Shown: positions 9,017-18,004 of the stretch, one piece after another
How positions within the stretch are numbered: the first letter of the stretch is position 1
How the letters are laid out: the number at the start of each line of letters is the position of its first letter
NCBI RefSeq assembly: GCF_000969445.1
Contig: NZ_JZEY01000054.1
Coordinates: forward strand, 1,736,001-1,800,000
Direction of reading: 5' to 3'
DNA length: 64,000 nucleotides
From: Devosia chinhatensis
Lineage (GTDB): Bacteria > Pseudomonadota > Alphaproteobacteria > Rhizobiales > Devosiaceae
Position numbers and translations under genes: made by a program
Notes under the pieces: model-generated
Told to the model about the DNA's origin: nothing
The model's input: the letters and a program-made list of their open reading frames with translations, nothing else
The model's database searches: none

Positions 9017-10219
9017 ATGCCTCCCATTACCGGCCGCACCTATCTTGCCATTCCGGGCCCCTCGGTCATTCCCGACCGGGTGCTCAACGCCATGCACCGC
9101 GTCTCCCCCAATATCTACGAGGGGGAGATCATCGGCATGACCGAGACGATCTTCACCCGGCTCAAGCAGCTGGCCGGCACCAGGCACCACGCCGCGATCT
9201 ATATCGCCAATGGCCATGGCGGCTGGGAGGCGGCGTTGACCAACATGTTCTCGCGGGGCGACCGGGCCCTGGGGGTGACGACCGGCGTTTTCGGCATGGG
9301 CTGGGCCAGTGCCGCCCAGAGGATGGGCGTGGCGGTGGAACTGCTCGATTTCGGCCGGCAGGCCGCAGACCCGGAGCGGATCGCCGCAGCCCTCAAGGCC
9401 GACACGGACAAGGCAATTCGATATGTGCTGGTGACGCATGTGGACACCGCCTCGAGCGTCAAGAACGACATCGCCGCGATCCGCCGCGCCATGGACAGCG
9501 TCGGGCACCCTGCCCTGCTGGCGGTAGACGCCATAGCCTCGCTGGGTTGCGACCCACTGCACATGGACGATTGGGGGATAGACGTGCTGGTGGGCGCCAG
9601 CCAGAAGGGGATGATGTTGCCGCCTGGCCTGGCCCTACTATGGTTTTCGGACAAGGCACTGGCCCGGGCCGGCGAGGCCGATCTTGCAACGCCCTATTGG
9701 TCGATCGGCCCCCGCGTGCGCCCCGATGCCTATTGGCAATATTTCGGCGGCACACCGCCCACCCAGCACCTTTATGGATTGCACGAGGCGCTGACCATGA
9801 TCGTCGAAGAAGAGGGGCTCGAAGCGCTCTGGGCCCGTCATGGTCGGCTGGCCCGGTCGATCTGGGCCGCCTTCGATGCCTGGGGCGCGGATGGCTCGGG
9901 CATCGCGCTCAATGTGCGCGACCCGGCCGCGCGTGGTCATTCTGTCACGGCAGCCACCTTCCCCAATGGCGGCGCCGGCCGGCTGCGGGCGTGGCTGGAA
10001 CAGGAAGCGGGCGTGACGCTGGGCATCGGCCTCGGCATGGCGCTGCCCAGCGAAGCGGCCTATGGCGATTACCTGCGCATCGGCCATATGGGCCACGTGA
10101 ACGCTCATATGGTCATGGGCGTGCTGGGCACGATGGAAGCCGGCCTGACGGCGCTGACTATCCCGCATGGGAAAGGAGCGCTGGAGGCGGCGGCCAAGGC
10201 CCTCAGCGGGGCTTCGTAG
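9017..10219 (+). CDS. Class V PLP aminotransferase, alanine/serine-glyoxylate type
   Basis: A 400-residue fold-type I aminotransferase of the alanine-glyoxylate/serine-glyoxylate family. It opens with the usual IPGPSVIPDRVLNAM, has the PLP aspartate in LLAVDAIASLGCDPL and the Schiff-base lysine at Lys197 in GASQKGMMLPPG. Likely reactions are transfer of an amino group from alanine, serine or aspartate to glyoxylate. Neighbours give no pathway context. Its last 17 bp overlap the convergent DUF4287 gene. Substrate specificity cannot be read from the motif alone. Confidence 0.87.
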   Translation: MPPITGRTYLAIPGPSVIPDRVLNAMHRVSPNIYEGEIIGMTETIFTRLKQLAGTRHHAAIYIANGHGGWEAALTNMFSRGDRALGVTTGVFGMGWASAAQRMGVAVELLDFGRQAADPERIAAALKADTDKAIRYVLVTHVDTASSVKNDIAAIRRAMDSVGHPALLAVDAIASLGCDPLHMDDWGIDVLVGASQKGMMLPPGLALLWFSDKALARAGEADLATPYWSIGPRVRPDAYWQYFGGTPPTQHLYGLHEALTMIVEEEGLEALWARHGRLARSIWAAFDAWGADGSGIALNVRDPAARGHSVTAATFPNGGAGRLRAWLEQEAGVTLGIGLGMALPSEAAYGDYLRIGHMGHVNAHMVMGVLGTMEAGLTALTIPHGKGALEAAAKALSGAS

Positions 10220-10493
10220 CCACCCCGTCGAGCCAGAGCAGAGCGCTGTCGTCGCGGTGGGCGCCGGTCGTGCCCACATGCTTGCTGTCGACTTCGGGGC
10301 CCTTCTTGATGACGTGGACAATGGCCATGCCATGCCCGCGCCCAAGATCGAAATCGGCCTTGAGCCAGTCGAGAATGGTCCCGGCCTTGACCTTTGGGTC
10401 ATCGAACCCCTTAGCCCTGGCCAGGTCGACAAGTTGCCGTGGCGTCTTGCCGGTCTTGGCTTCGACCGCATCGAGATAGGCCTGGAAGGACAT
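10203..10493 (-). CDS. DUF4287-type protein
   Basis: A 96-residue soluble protein. The N-terminal half, SFQAYLDAVEAKTGKTPRQLVDLARAKGF, followed by KAGTILDWLKADFDLGRGHGMAIVHVIKKG, is the pattern I associate with the DUF4287 family. Its function is unknown; some members are fused to or lie near DUF5655 proteins. I chose the ATG at 10493 because the domain begins there and upstream codons give unrelated sequence. The 3' end overlaps the convergent aminotransferase gene by 17 bp. Confidence 0.78.
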   Translation of the reverse strand: MSFQAYLDAVEAKTGKTPRQLVDLARAKGFDDPKVKAGTILDWLKADFDLGRGHGMAIVHVIKKGPEVDSKHVGTTGAHRDDSALLWLDGVATKPR

Positions 10494-10572
10494 GAGCGCA
10501 CCCGCTGTTCGTGACTGGTAAAGCGACGACGTTCTACACCACCTGGTTTCGACACGGCCGGCCGTGCGGCCT

Positions 10573-11385
10573 TCAGACGGTGAAGACCTCGCGCCGCAAC
10601 TCGTTCCAGCTGTCCTTGTCCGGCGCGACCAGCAGCCCGCCATCCGTGTCGCCGGGACGATAGACGGAGCCGTCGAACCTGGCGACATGGGCCCCGCATT
10701 CGCGCATCATCAGCGCGCCCGCGACATGGTCCCAGGGCATCAGCTTGCCATAGGCCAGGAAATGCAGGCTGCCTCCGGCGGCGAAGCGATATTCGTGGCC
10801 CGCGCACCGATAGCCGGCGAGCATGCGGACCTTGCCCAGATTGCCCAGGATCACCTGGCGCTGCTCGGGCGGGAAATAGGTGGTGGAGGCGGCTCCGCCC
10901 ATCTCGGCCAGAGACACGGGATCGGCAAATTTCATGCGGACGCGGCGCCCATCGGGAAAGACCTGCCAGGTGCCGCAGCCCTTTTCGGCCATCAGGAAAT
11001 CGTCGCCCATCGGATCGTAGATGATGCCGGCCACCGGTTCGCCGTTCTGCACCACCGCAGCCATGACGGCAAAGAGCGGCAGTCCGCCGGCGAAATTGGC
11101 AGTACCGTCAACCGGATCGACGTAAATGGTGATTCTGTCTTCGAGGTTGGACGTAAGCAGCGCCGGATTGGCGGCGACCGCCTCTTCGCCAATAACCAGG
11201 GTGTCGGGGGCGTGCTCGAGGATAGCGGCGGTGATGAGCCGCTCGGCATTGGTATCGGCTTCCGTGACCAGGTCGAAGGCGCTGGTCTTGGTGTGGATCA
11301 TGCCCTCGTCCAGCCGCCGGAAGCGCGGCATGATCTCCTGCTTGGCGGCCTGTTTGAGGATGGCGGCCAGGCGGTCGATATTCAT
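10573..11385 (-). CDS. Inositol-monophosphatase family phosphatase
   Basis: A 270-residue Mg-dependent sugar/nucleotide phosphatase. The metal-binding motifs are GEEAVA, then DPVDGTANFAGG with two aspartates, and a C-terminal PWDHVAGALMMRECG with the third aspartate. Family substrates include inositol-1-phosphate, fructose-1,6-bisphosphate and 3'-phosphoadenosine 5'-phosphate, and the sequence does not decide between them. It starts 4 bp after the ttcA stop, so the two form an operon. The ATG at 11385 gives a normal-length N-terminus (MNIDRLAAILKQAA). Confidence 0.88.
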   Translation of the reverse strand: MNIDRLAAILKQAAKQEIMPRFRRLDEGMIHTKTSAFDLVTEADTNAERLITAAILEHAPDTLVIGEEAVAANPALLTSNLEDRITIYVDPVDGTANFAGGLPLFAVMAAVVQNGEPVAGIIYDPMGDDFLMAEKGCGTWQVFPDGRRVRMKFADPVSLAEMGGAASTTYFPPEQRQVILGNLGKVRMLAGYRCAGHEYRFAAGGSLHFLAYGKLMPWDHVAGALMMRECGAHVARFDGSVYRPGDTDGGLLVAPDKDSWNELRREVFTV

Positions 11386-11389
11386 GCGA

Positions 11390-12256
11390 TCAGTCCTTTT
11401 TCTGAGGGGCGAGGCCTGCGAAGTCGAACAGGCGCGGGTCAAGCATATGACTGGGATTGATATTGCCCAGGGCGCGGATCATCACATCCTTGCGCCCGGG
11501 CATGGCTTTTTCCATGTCTGTGAGCATGGCTTTGGTGACGTTGCGCTGCAAGCCGTCCTGGCTGCCGCACAGATCGCAGGGGATAATCGGGAACGCCATG
11601 GCGTCCGAGAACCGCTGCAGATCCTCCTCGGCGCAATAGATCAGCGGGCGAAGCACTTCGAGATCGCCTTCATCATTGACCAGCTTGGGCGGCATGGCGG
11701 CAAGCTTGCCACCATGGAAGAGGTTCATGAAGAAGGTTTCGAGGCTGTCGTCCCGATGATGACCGAGCAGCAGAGCCGTGCAGCCCTCTTCGCGCGCAAT
11801 GCGATAGAGATTGCCGCGGCGCAGGCGCGAGCAGAGCGAGCAATAGGTGGCGCCCGCCAGCAATTTGTCGGTAACGATGGAATAGGTGTCCTGATACTCG
11901 ATGCGATGCGCGATGCCGAGACCTGTGAGGAATTCAGGCAGGATGTGCTTGGGAAAATTGGGCTGGCCCTGATCCAGATTGCAGGCGAGCAAGTCAACCG
12001 GCAGCAGGCCGCGCCACTTAAGATCGAGCAGGATGGCGAGCAGGCCATAGCTGTCCTTGCCGCCCGAAAGGGCAATCAGCCACTTGTCGCCCGGCCGCAC
12101 CATGGCGAATTTGTCGAGCGCCTCGCGCACATTGCGGATGAGCCGCTTGCGCAGCTTGTTGAATTCCACCGATCGCGGCGCGTGAGCAAAGATCGGATGC
12201 GCGCCAGCAACGTCGGCATCGTCCTGCGTAGCGGGGGCATCCATCACCGCGCTCAT
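11390..12256 (-). CDS. ttcA: tRNA 2-thiocytidine(32) synthetase TtcA
   Basis: This enzyme thiolates cytidine 32 of certain tRNAs, using ATP and an Fe-S cluster. The 288-residue product has the PP-loop SGGKDS, the CSLC pair and the later CDLC pair typical of TtcA Fe-S proteins, plus the [22 protein letters not shown] segment. The ATG at 12256 is preferred because a GAGAG lies seven bases upstream; a GTG ten codons earlier is possible. The gene leads a two-gene operon with the phosphatase and diverges from sbmA. Confidence 0.94.
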   Translation of the reverse strand: MSAVMDAPATQDDADVAGAHPIFAHAPRSVEFNKLRKRLIRNVREALDKFAMVRPGDKWLIALSGGKDSYGLLAILLDLKWRGLLPVDLLACNLDQGQPNFPKHILPEFLTGLGIAHRIEYQDTYSIVTDKLLAGATYCSLCSRLRRGNLYRIAREEGCTALLLGHHRDDSLETFFMNLFHGGKLAAMPPKLVNDEGDLEVLRPLIYCAEEDLQRFSDAMAFPIIPCDLCGSQDGLQRNVTKAMLTDMEKAMPGRKDVMIRALGNINPSHMLDPRLFDFAGLAPQKKD

Positions 12257-12334
12257 GGCAACTCTCTCAAAATATTGGTTCGCCACGCTGATACAGCCGA
12301 TATGGGGCGATGGGAAGTCAAAGCGGCGTTGGAG

Positions 12335-12349
12335 AACCTTACCAAGGTT
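12335..12349. promoter_or_regulatory. Palindrome in the ttcA-sbmA divergent region
   Basis: AACCTT-ACC-AAGGTT is a perfect 6-bp-arm inverted repeat. It lies inside a wider repeat GGGAAGT (12312-12318) / ACTTCCC (12352-12358). It is located 78 bp before the chosen sbmA start and could be an operator. No known factor is assigned. Confidence 0.35.
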
Positions 12350-12426
12350 TAACTTCCCGAACTTGTTTTAATCACGTTGCCCCAGTTAGATGGTGCTGTC
12401 TCAACGGCACCCTCTGGAGTCTCACG

Positions 12427-13725
12427 GTGTTTCGCTCCTTTTTCCCCCAGCCTCGACTGTTCTTCACCTCCGCACTCGCCTGGACCATCCTGGCGATGGC
12501 CCTCTGGTATGGCTTCGGCCAGCGATTGCAGAGTGTGTTCAATATCGCCCCACTGATCGGTGCGCCGCCGGCCGGTGCCGAAGGCGAGCCTTTCTTCAAT
12601 GCCGACCGCGTCTGGCTCTACCAATATATCCTGATGGCCGGATACCTGTTCTGCGTACCCTGGTATTTTCTCAACACCAACAAGCGCTGGTATTGGTGGT
12701 CGGTGGTGGGCACCGTGACCATCATCGAGGTCGTCTATTTCGACGTGCAGATCGGCGCGTGGATGAACGACTGGTATGGCGAATTCTTCAACCTGATCCA
12801 GGGTGCGCTGCAATCGCCGGGCTCCGTGCCGATCGAGCGGTTCTGGTCCGAGCTGAGCACGGTGCTCTACGTGCTATTGCCGCGTATCGCCGTTCTCGTG
12901 CTGAACGCCTTCTTCATCGCGCATTACCTGTTCCGCTGGCGCCGGGCGATGACGTTCTTCTACCAGACCCACTGGCAGCGTCTGCGCCATATCGAAGGCG
13001 CGTCCCAGCGTATCCAGGAAGATGCGCAGCGTTTCTCCAATATCGTCGAGGGTCTTGCCGTATCGCTGGTCGGCTCGATCATGACCCTGCTCGTGTTCCT
13101 GCCCCTGCTCTGGGAGCTGTCGCAGAACATTACCGAGCTGCCCATAGTCGGCCCGGTCAATGGCAGCCTTGTCTGGGTCGCGCTCATGTCGGCCATCTTC
13201 GGCACGGTGCTGCTGGGCCTGGTGGGTATCCGCCTGCCCGGCCTCGAATTCCAGAACCAGCGGGTGGAGGCCGCCTTCCGAAAGGAGCTGGTCTATGGCG
13301 AAGACGAAAAGGACCGGGCCGATCCGCCCACGATCCGGGAGCTGTTCCTGGGCGTCCAGCACAATTACTTCCGGCTCTACGGGCACTATCTCTATTTCAA
13401 CGTCGCCCGCTACCTCTATCTCCAGGGCGCCAATTTCGTACCGCTGATCGCCATGGCGCCCTCCATCGTGGCAGGGACCATGACGCTGGGCCTGTTCCAG
13501 CAAGTCAGCAATGCCTTTGGCCAAGTGGAGGATTCCTTCCGGTTCCTCGCCAATTCCTGGACCACGATCATCTCGCTGATCTCGGTCTATAAGCGCTTGC
13601 GGGCCTTCGAGGCCAATATTCCCGAGGATGCGATCTCGGGGGTCGACTACGACGATCCGCGCTTCCTCGTGTTCTCGGAACCCAAGACCAGCGACGCCAT
13701 ACCCGAGCAGCCGGCACAGTTCTGA
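12427..13725 (+). CDS. sbmA: SbmA/BacA-type peptide transporter
   Basis: An inner-membrane proton-driven importer of antimicrobial peptides and related compounds, needed in rhizobia (as BacA) for chronic host infection and very-long-chain lipid A. The product has 432 residues and opens with FRSFFPQPRLFFTSALAWTI. It has several transmembrane segments and the family blocks WYGEFFNLIQGAL, RWRRAMTFFYQTHW and RIQEDAQRFSNIVEGL. There is no ATP-binding domain, as expected for SbmA. The GTG at 12427 with TGGAG eight bases upstream starts at the family N-terminus. A strong terminator follows. Confidence 0.92.
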   Translation: MFRSFFPQPRLFFTSALAWTILAMALWYGFGQRLQSVFNIAPLIGAPPAGAEGEPFFNADRVWLYQYILMAGYLFCVPWYFLNTNKRWYWWSVVGTVTIIEVVYFDVQIGAWMNDWYGEFFNLIQGALQSPGSVPIERFWSELSTVLYVLLPRIAVLVLNAFFIAHYLFRWRRAMTFFYQTHWQRLRHIEGASQRIQEDAQRFSNIVEGLAVSLVGSIMTLLVFLPLLWELSQNITELPIVGPVNGSLVWVALMSAIFGTVLLGLVGIRLPGLEFQNQRVEAAFRKELVYGEDEKDRADPPTIRELFLGVQHNYFRLYGHYLYFNVARYLYLQGANFVPLIAMAPSIVAGTMTLGLFQQVSNAFGQVEDSFRFLANSWTTIISLISVYKRLRAFEANIPEDAISGVDYDDPRFLVFSEPKTSDAIPEQPAQF

Positions 13726-13764
13726 CCGGGGCGCAGCGCCGCGTCGAACAGGATGACGAAGAAG

Positions 13765-13787
13765 GGCCGCCCATGGGCGGCCTTTTT
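13765..13787 (+). terminator. Intrinsic terminator of sbmA
   Basis: A perfect GC-rich stem (13765-13771 with 13776-13782, loop CATG) is followed by five T residues. It lies 40 bp after the sbmA stop. Confidence 0.88.
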
Positions 13788-13844
13788 GCTGCAATGGAAC
13801 GACCGGACACCAATGCGGCTTGTGTCCCGGAGAGGAGACTTGCA

Positions 13845-14186
13845 ATGTCCATAAAGGCCATCTTTGCCAATATCAGCTGCTCACACCTTGAAACGAGCAT
13901 CCCCTGGTACGAGACCATCCTGGCCCGCTCGCCCGACGCCAATCCCATGAAGGGATTGGTAGAATGGCATTTCGCTGGGGCTGGCCTGCAAGTGTTCGAG
14001 GGTCCGGACAAGGCCGGCCATGGCACGCTGACCCTCATTGTGGACGATGTGCGAGCCGAGCATGAGCGGCTGACACAAGCGGGGTTTGAACCCGGCACGG
14101 TGCAGGAGGCCGATTACACCACCATCGTGCAGCTGCGCGATCCGGACGGAAACCTTGTCGTGCTGGCTCAGCCCGGCAAGGCATAG
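13845..14186 (+). CDS. VOC/glyoxalase superfamily protein
   Basis: A 113-residue vicinal-oxygen-chelate protein: two beta-alpha-beta-beta-beta units, starting SIKAIFANISCSHLETSIPWYETIL and ending QLRDPDGNLVVLAQPG. Members are metal-dependent lyases, dioxygenases or antibiotic-binding proteins. The DPDGN near the end is the common glyoxalase signature. The ATG at 13845 has AGGAG upstream; an earlier in-frame ATG overlaps the sbmA terminator and is unlikely. Substrate unknown. Confidence 0.85.
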   Translation: MSIKAIFANISCSHLETSIPWYETILARSPDANPMKGLVEWHFAGAGLQVFEGPDKAGHGTLTLIVDDVRAEHERLTQAGFEPGTVQEADYTTIVQLRDPDGNLVVLAQPGKA

Positions 14187-14217
14187 AAAAAGGGCCGCCC
14201 CGAGGAGCGGCCCTTTC
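14187..14217. terminator. Bidirectional terminator between VOC gene and rpsD
   Basis: The stem GGGCCGC (14192-14198) / GCGGCCC (14207-14213) has A residues at 14187-14191 and T residues at 14214-14216, so it can stop transcription from both convergent genes. It starts directly after the VOC stop codon and ends about 25 bp from the rpsD stop. Confidence 0.82.
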
Positions 14218-14241
14218 GATTCTGTCTCGGTCGGTTCGCGA

Positions 14242-14859
14242 TTAACGCGAGTAGAATTCGACGACCAGGTTCGGTTCCATCTGGACCGGATAGGGCACGT
14301 CCGACAGAGCCGGGACGCGCACATAGGTGGCGGTCTGCTTGCCGTGATCGACGTCCAGGTAGTCGGGGATGTCACGCTCGGCCAGCTGGTTGGCCTCGAG
14401 CACCACGGTCAGCTGCTTGGAGCGATCGCGGATCTCGATCTTGTCGCCGATCTTGACCTGGTAGGACGGAATGTTGACGCGCTTGCCGTTGACCAGGATG
14501 TGGCCATGGGACACGAACTGACGGGCAGCGAACACGGTCGGCACGAACTTGGCGCGGTAGACGATGGCGTCCAGGCGCGATTCGAGCAGGCCGATCAGGT
14601 TTTCACCGGTGTCGCCCTTGCGGCGGCTGGCTTCGTCGTAAAGACGGCGGAAGCCCTTTTCGGTGATCGAGCCGTAATAGCCCTTGAGCTTCTGCTTGGC
14701 GCGCAGCTGCAGACCGTAGTCCGAGAGCTTGCCCTTGCGGCGCTGACCATGCTGGCCGGGGCCATAGGCACGGGCGTTGAGCGGGGACTTGGGACGGCCC
14801 CAGATGTTTTCGCCAAGGCGGCGGTCAATCTTGTACTTTACGGAATGACGCTTCGACAT
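14242..14859 (-). CDS. rpsD: 30S ribosomal protein S4
   Basis: The 205-residue S4 protein binds 16S rRNA early in 30S assembly. The N-terminal region ([25 protein letters not shown]), the [25 protein letters not shown] segment and the S4 RNA-binding domain ([39 protein letters not shown]) are all canonical, and the protein ends in VVEFYSR. It stands alone, apart from the alpha operon, as usual in alphaproteobacteria. The 177-bp upstream region presumably holds the promoter; I see no clear leader structure. Confidence 0.98.
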   Translation of the reverse strand: MSKRHSVKYKIDRRLGENIWGRPKSPLNARAYGPGQHGQRRKGKLSDYGLQLRAKQKLKGYYGSITEKGFRRLYDEASRRKGDTGENLIGLLESRLDAIVYRAKFVPTVFAARQFVSHGHILVNGKRVNIPSYQVKIGDKIEIRDRSKQLTVVLEANQLAERDIPDYLDVDHGKQTATYVRVPALSDVPYPVQMEPNLVVEFYSR

Positions 14860-15036
14860 CGCGTATCCTTTTTCAAACGTTGAATGGATCGCGCCCTCCT
14901 CTGCCCTGCCTTGCGACAGGACCGACAGACTCCCAACAGAGAATCCCGGGTGCGCCTATGGGCCCGAAGGCCGGAATAGGTGGGCGCGTCTTAGAGGGGC
15001 AGAGGGGGCGAGTCAAGTGCTGCCCCCGCCGATCCC

Positions 15037-16272
15037 CTAGGCCATGCGCTTGTCGAGGCTGCGCTGGTCGCGCAATTGCGGGAAGAGCCCGGCCCAGGCC
15101 ACGGCTATCACGACCGCCCCTATGCCGCCCATCACCGCAGCGGGTACCGGGCCGAAAAGGTGGGCCACTGTCCCGGCGCGGAAATCGCCCAATTCGTTGG
15201 ACGCGCCGATGAAGACGGAATTGACCGCATTGACGCGTCCGCGCACCGCCTCGGGCGTCCAGAGCTGCATGATGGTTTCGCGGATGGTCACGCTGACCAT
15301 GTCGGCCGCACCGACCAGCGCCAGCGCGGCCATGGAGAGCCATACATTGGTGGAAAGGCCGAAGACGATGGTGAAGACACCGAACAGACCCACGAAGACG
15401 AACAAGAGTTTGCCCGCATGGTCGCGCACCGGATGGCGCATGAGCCAGAGGGCCATGACCAGCGCCCCGATGCCCGGCGCAGCGCGCAGCAGGCCCAGCT
15501 CCTCGGGGCCGGCCTGGAGAATATCCTTGGCATAGATGGGCATGAGCGCCACGGCACCACCGGCCATGACGGCGAACATGTCGAGCGACATGGCGCCCAA
15601 TACCACGCGATTGGAAAAGATATAGCGGAACCCGCCGAGCAGGGTTTCGAGGCTCTTGGCCTGCGTGTCGCGAATCTGCGCCGGGCGGGGAATGAGCGAG
15701 ACCATGAGCACGGCGAAAAGGATCAGCGCGGCCGCGGTGCCGAAGGCGATTTCGGGCGAGAGGCCATAAAGCAGCCCACCGGCCGCCGGGCCCATGATCG
15801 AAGCGAATTGCCAAGCCGAGGCATTGGCGGTGATGGCATTGGCCAGCGCCTGGGGCGGCACGATATTGGGCGCGAGCGATTGCGCTGCCGGCCCCCAGAA
15901 CGCCCGTGCCGTACCCAGAAGGAACAGAATGGCGAAGATGGGCCAGATCTGGTCGGCATCGGCATTGGCGAGGAGGAAGAAGCCAATTGCACAGGCGGCT
16001 TCGACCAAAAGACAGATGCGCATGATGCCACGGCGGCTGAAGCGGTCGGCGGTGAGCCCGGTGACCAGGATCAGCAGCAGAGCCGGCGCAAAGAGACACA
16101 GCCCCACGACGCCGAGCAGGAAAGCATTGCCGGTGACGTCATAAACCTGCCAGGCCACGGACACCGCCATGATCTGCACCGCGAAGCTGACGAAGAGCGT
16201 CGTCAGCCAGAAAAAGCGGAAACCGCGATAATGGAAGGCGTATTTTGACGGTTCGGCTGCGGGCGTGCTCAT
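15037..16272 (-). CDS. MFS transporter, EntS-like
   Basis: A 411-residue permease of the MFS_3/EntS group, recognised from the start YRGFRFFWLTTLFVSFAVQIMAVSVAWQVYDVTG and the motif LTADRFSRRGIMR. The characteristic GPAAQSLAPNIVPPQALANAIT segment lies in the first half and IRETIMQLWTPEAVRGRVNAVNSVF in the second. Twelve hydrophobic segments are expected. Relatives export siderophores or drugs; no siderophore genes lie near, so the substrate is open. Confidence 0.88.
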   Translation of the reverse strand: MSTPAAEPSKYAFHYRGFRFFWLTTLFVSFAVQIMAVSVAWQVYDVTGNAFLLGVVGLCLFAPALLLILVTGLTADRFSRRGIMRICLLVEAACAIGFFLLANADADQIWPIFAILFLLGTARAFWGPAAQSLAPNIVPPQALANAITANASAWQFASIMGPAAGGLLYGLSPEIAFGTAAALILFAVLMVSLIPRPAQIRDTQAKSLETLLGGFRYIFSNRVVLGAMSLDMFAVMAGGAVALMPIYAKDILQAGPEELGLLRAAPGIGALVMALWLMRHPVRDHAGKLLFVFVGLFGVFTIVFGLSTNVWLSMAALALVGAADMVSVTIRETIMQLWTPEAVRGRVNAVNSVFIGASNELGDFRAGTVAHLFGPVPAAVMGGIGAVVIAVAWAGLFPQLRDQRSLDKRMA

Positions 16273-16356
16273 GGATCAGCCATCGCATTTCGGCGATGAT
16301 CGGTCAAAGTCGGAAACCGGGCAAACCGTTCGGTGACGCAGAAAGGCGGACGGGGT

Positions 16357-17154
16357 TTATTCCTCGACCTTTTTCTGCCGATTGGGATTGGGCCGCTCGT
16401 GGCGCCGGTCGATCGAGGAAATCACCCCGCGCAGCGTGCGGATTTCCTGGCTGGTGAACCGGCCACGGGTCAATGCGGTCCGCAGATTGTTGACCATGCT
16501 CGGCCGCTTGTCGGGCGTCGTGAAAAAGCCGGTCTGATCGAGCACGCCTTCGAGATGCTCGAACAGCCCCACCAGTTCCGTGCGCGGCGCCGCCTCGTCG
16601 AGCCCGTCGGAAAACGGCAGCGCCCTACCCTCTGCGCTGGTGCGCCGCCATTCATAGGACATGAGCAGCACGGCCTGGGCAATATTGAGCGAGGCAAAGG
16701 CCGGCTCCACCGGCAGAGTGACGATGGCGTCGGCCATCGCCACTTCGTCGTTCAGCAGACCCCAGCGCTCGCGCCCGAACAGCAGGCCCACGCCTTTTCC
16801 GTCGGCAATATGGGCCGCCATATTGGCGGACGCCTCTTCGGGGCCGAGCACTTCCTTCTGCATGTCGCGCGAGCGCGCAGTGGTCGCATAGACCAAAGTG
16901 AGGTCGGCCATTGCCGCTTCGAGGGTTTCAAAGACACGTACCCGGTCGAGCACATGATCCGCCCGCGACGCAGCGGCGACCGCCTTTTCATTGGGCCAGC
17001 CATCGCGCGGGCGCACGAGACGCAGGTCCCACAGACCAAAATTGGCCATGGCCCGCGCCGCCGAACCGATATTTTCACCCAGCTGCGGCTCGCACAGAAT
17101 GATGGCGGGACACGCCTTGAAACTGGTTTCCTGGGAACGATCCGTGCCGGCCAT
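16357..17154 (-). CDS. trmJ: tRNA/rRNA methyltransferase of TrmJ type
   Basis: A 265-residue SpoU/TrmH-family SPOUT 2'-O-ribose methyltransferase. The N-terminal motif PAIILCEPQLGENIGSAARAMANFG, then LLFGRERWGLLNDEVAMAD and VEPAFASLNIAQAVLLMSYEW form the knotted SAM-binding fold. The extra C-terminal helical domain with LVGLFEHLEGVLDQTGFF matches TrmJ, which methylates residue 32 of tRNAs. The ATG at 17154 is at the family start. Interestingly ttcA, also a position-32 enzyme, is 4 kb away but not linked. A GGDEF remnant lies directly upstream. Confidence 0.9.
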   Translation of the reverse strand: MAGTDRSQETSFKACPAIILCEPQLGENIGSAARAMANFGLWDLRLVRPRDGWPNEKAVAAASRADHVLDRVRVFETLEAAMADLTLVYATTARSRDMQKEVLGPEEASANMAAHIADGKGVGLLFGRERWGLLNDEVAMADAIVTLPVEPAFASLNIAQAVLLMSYEWRRTSAEGRALPFSDGLDEAAPRTELVGLFEHLEGVLDQTGFFTTPDKRPSMVNNLRTALTRGRFTSQEIRTLRGVISSIDRRHERPNPNRQKKVEE

Positions 17155-17194
17155 GCTGCTGCCCTTCTGATGGTCAGGCGGGCAGATGCCGGGA

Positions 17195-17302
17195 TTATAC
17201 CCGATTGCGGCCCGCGCGCCTGGCCTCATACATTGCCCGGTCGGCAAGCGAAAGTATTTCGACAATCGCCGGTTCAGTCTGGTGACGGAGCCACGCCGCC
17301 CA
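17195..17302 (-). pseudogene. Remnant of the C-terminus of a GGDEF (diguanylate cyclase) gene
   Basis: The 108 bp between the GNAT stop and trmJ translate, in the same frame as the GNAT gene, to 35 residues. The last part, LSLADRAMYEARRAGRNRV followed by a stop, matches the conserved end of GGDEF domains (pattern ADxAxYxAKxxGRNRV). No start, GGDEF signature or upstream domain remains, so it cannot be a working cyclase. It looks like the tail of a deleted gene left against the GNAT gene. Homology is judged by eye. Confidence 0.65.
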
Positions 17303-17899
17303 TCAGGCGACGCGATCGCGCAGGGGGAGGTCTAGAACCTTGCTGTCGCGCTTCCATTCGCGATCCAGCATGGCGAAGTGCAGTTCCTCGTCCCATTCAC
17401 CCTGGAACAGAGCATGTTCGCGGTAATGGGCTTCAAGGCGCATGCCGAGCTTCTGCATCAGCTTGATCGAATGGTGGCTGCGACCGTCGCAGCGGACCAT
17501 GACGCGATGCACGCGGAAATGGGAAAAGGCCAGATCCAGCATGGCGCTGATGGCCTCGGTCAGATAGCCGCGACCGCTATGGGCCGGATCGATCAGAAAC
17601 CGCACTTCGCCCTGACCCGAGGTCGCATCCGACCATTTGAGGCTGACCTGACCCACAAGGGCATGATCACCTTTGCGCACCATGGCCAACGACAGGATAT
17701 CGCCGGGACGATGCAACTCGACCTGCTTTCGCATGATGGCGACCGCAGCAGAAACTTCTTCGGGGTACCGGGTCGGACGGTCAACGTAGCGCTGTGCCGA
17801 AGGCAAGGTGTGATAGCGCGCCACCGCGTCACAATCGGCCCGCTCGAACGGACGCAGGACAAGGTGGCTGGTTTCGATCGGCAAGCGCAAACTAGACAT
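17303..17899 (-). CDS. GNAT-family N-acetyltransferase (RimJ/RimL-like)
   Basis: A 198-residue acetyltransferase of the RimJ/RimL type. It begins with the usual TSHLVLRPFERADCDAVARY; the acetyl-CoA loop is DPAHSGRGYLTEA, and the C-terminal HRVMVRCDGRSHHSIKLMQKLGMRLEAHYREH is typical of the family. The acceptor, a protein N-terminus or a small molecule, is unknown. A second gene of the same kind lies 105 bp upstream on the same strand. Both proteins end in the same arrangement (GEWDEELHFAMLDREW against GRWDEEFYYAILRREW), so they are tandem paralogues. Confidence 0.88.
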   Translation of the reverse strand: MSSLRLPIETSHLVLRPFERADCDAVARYHTLPSAQRYVDRPTRYPEEVSAAVAIMRKQVELHRPGDILSLAMVRKGDHALVGQVSLKWSDATSGQGEVRFLIDPAHSGRGYLTEAISAMLDLAFSHFRVHRVMVRCDGRSHHSIKLMQKLGMRLEAHYREHALFQGEWDEELHFAMLDREWKRDSKVLDLPLRDRVA

Positions 17900-18004
17900 G
17901 TCAGGAACTCCGGGCGGAATGGTGGAAAGCCCTGTTCCAGAAACGCCGGTCTCAGCTGGAAGTTCCTGATATGTCGCAGAAATTTTTGCTGGGGGTCCAG
18001 GCCC

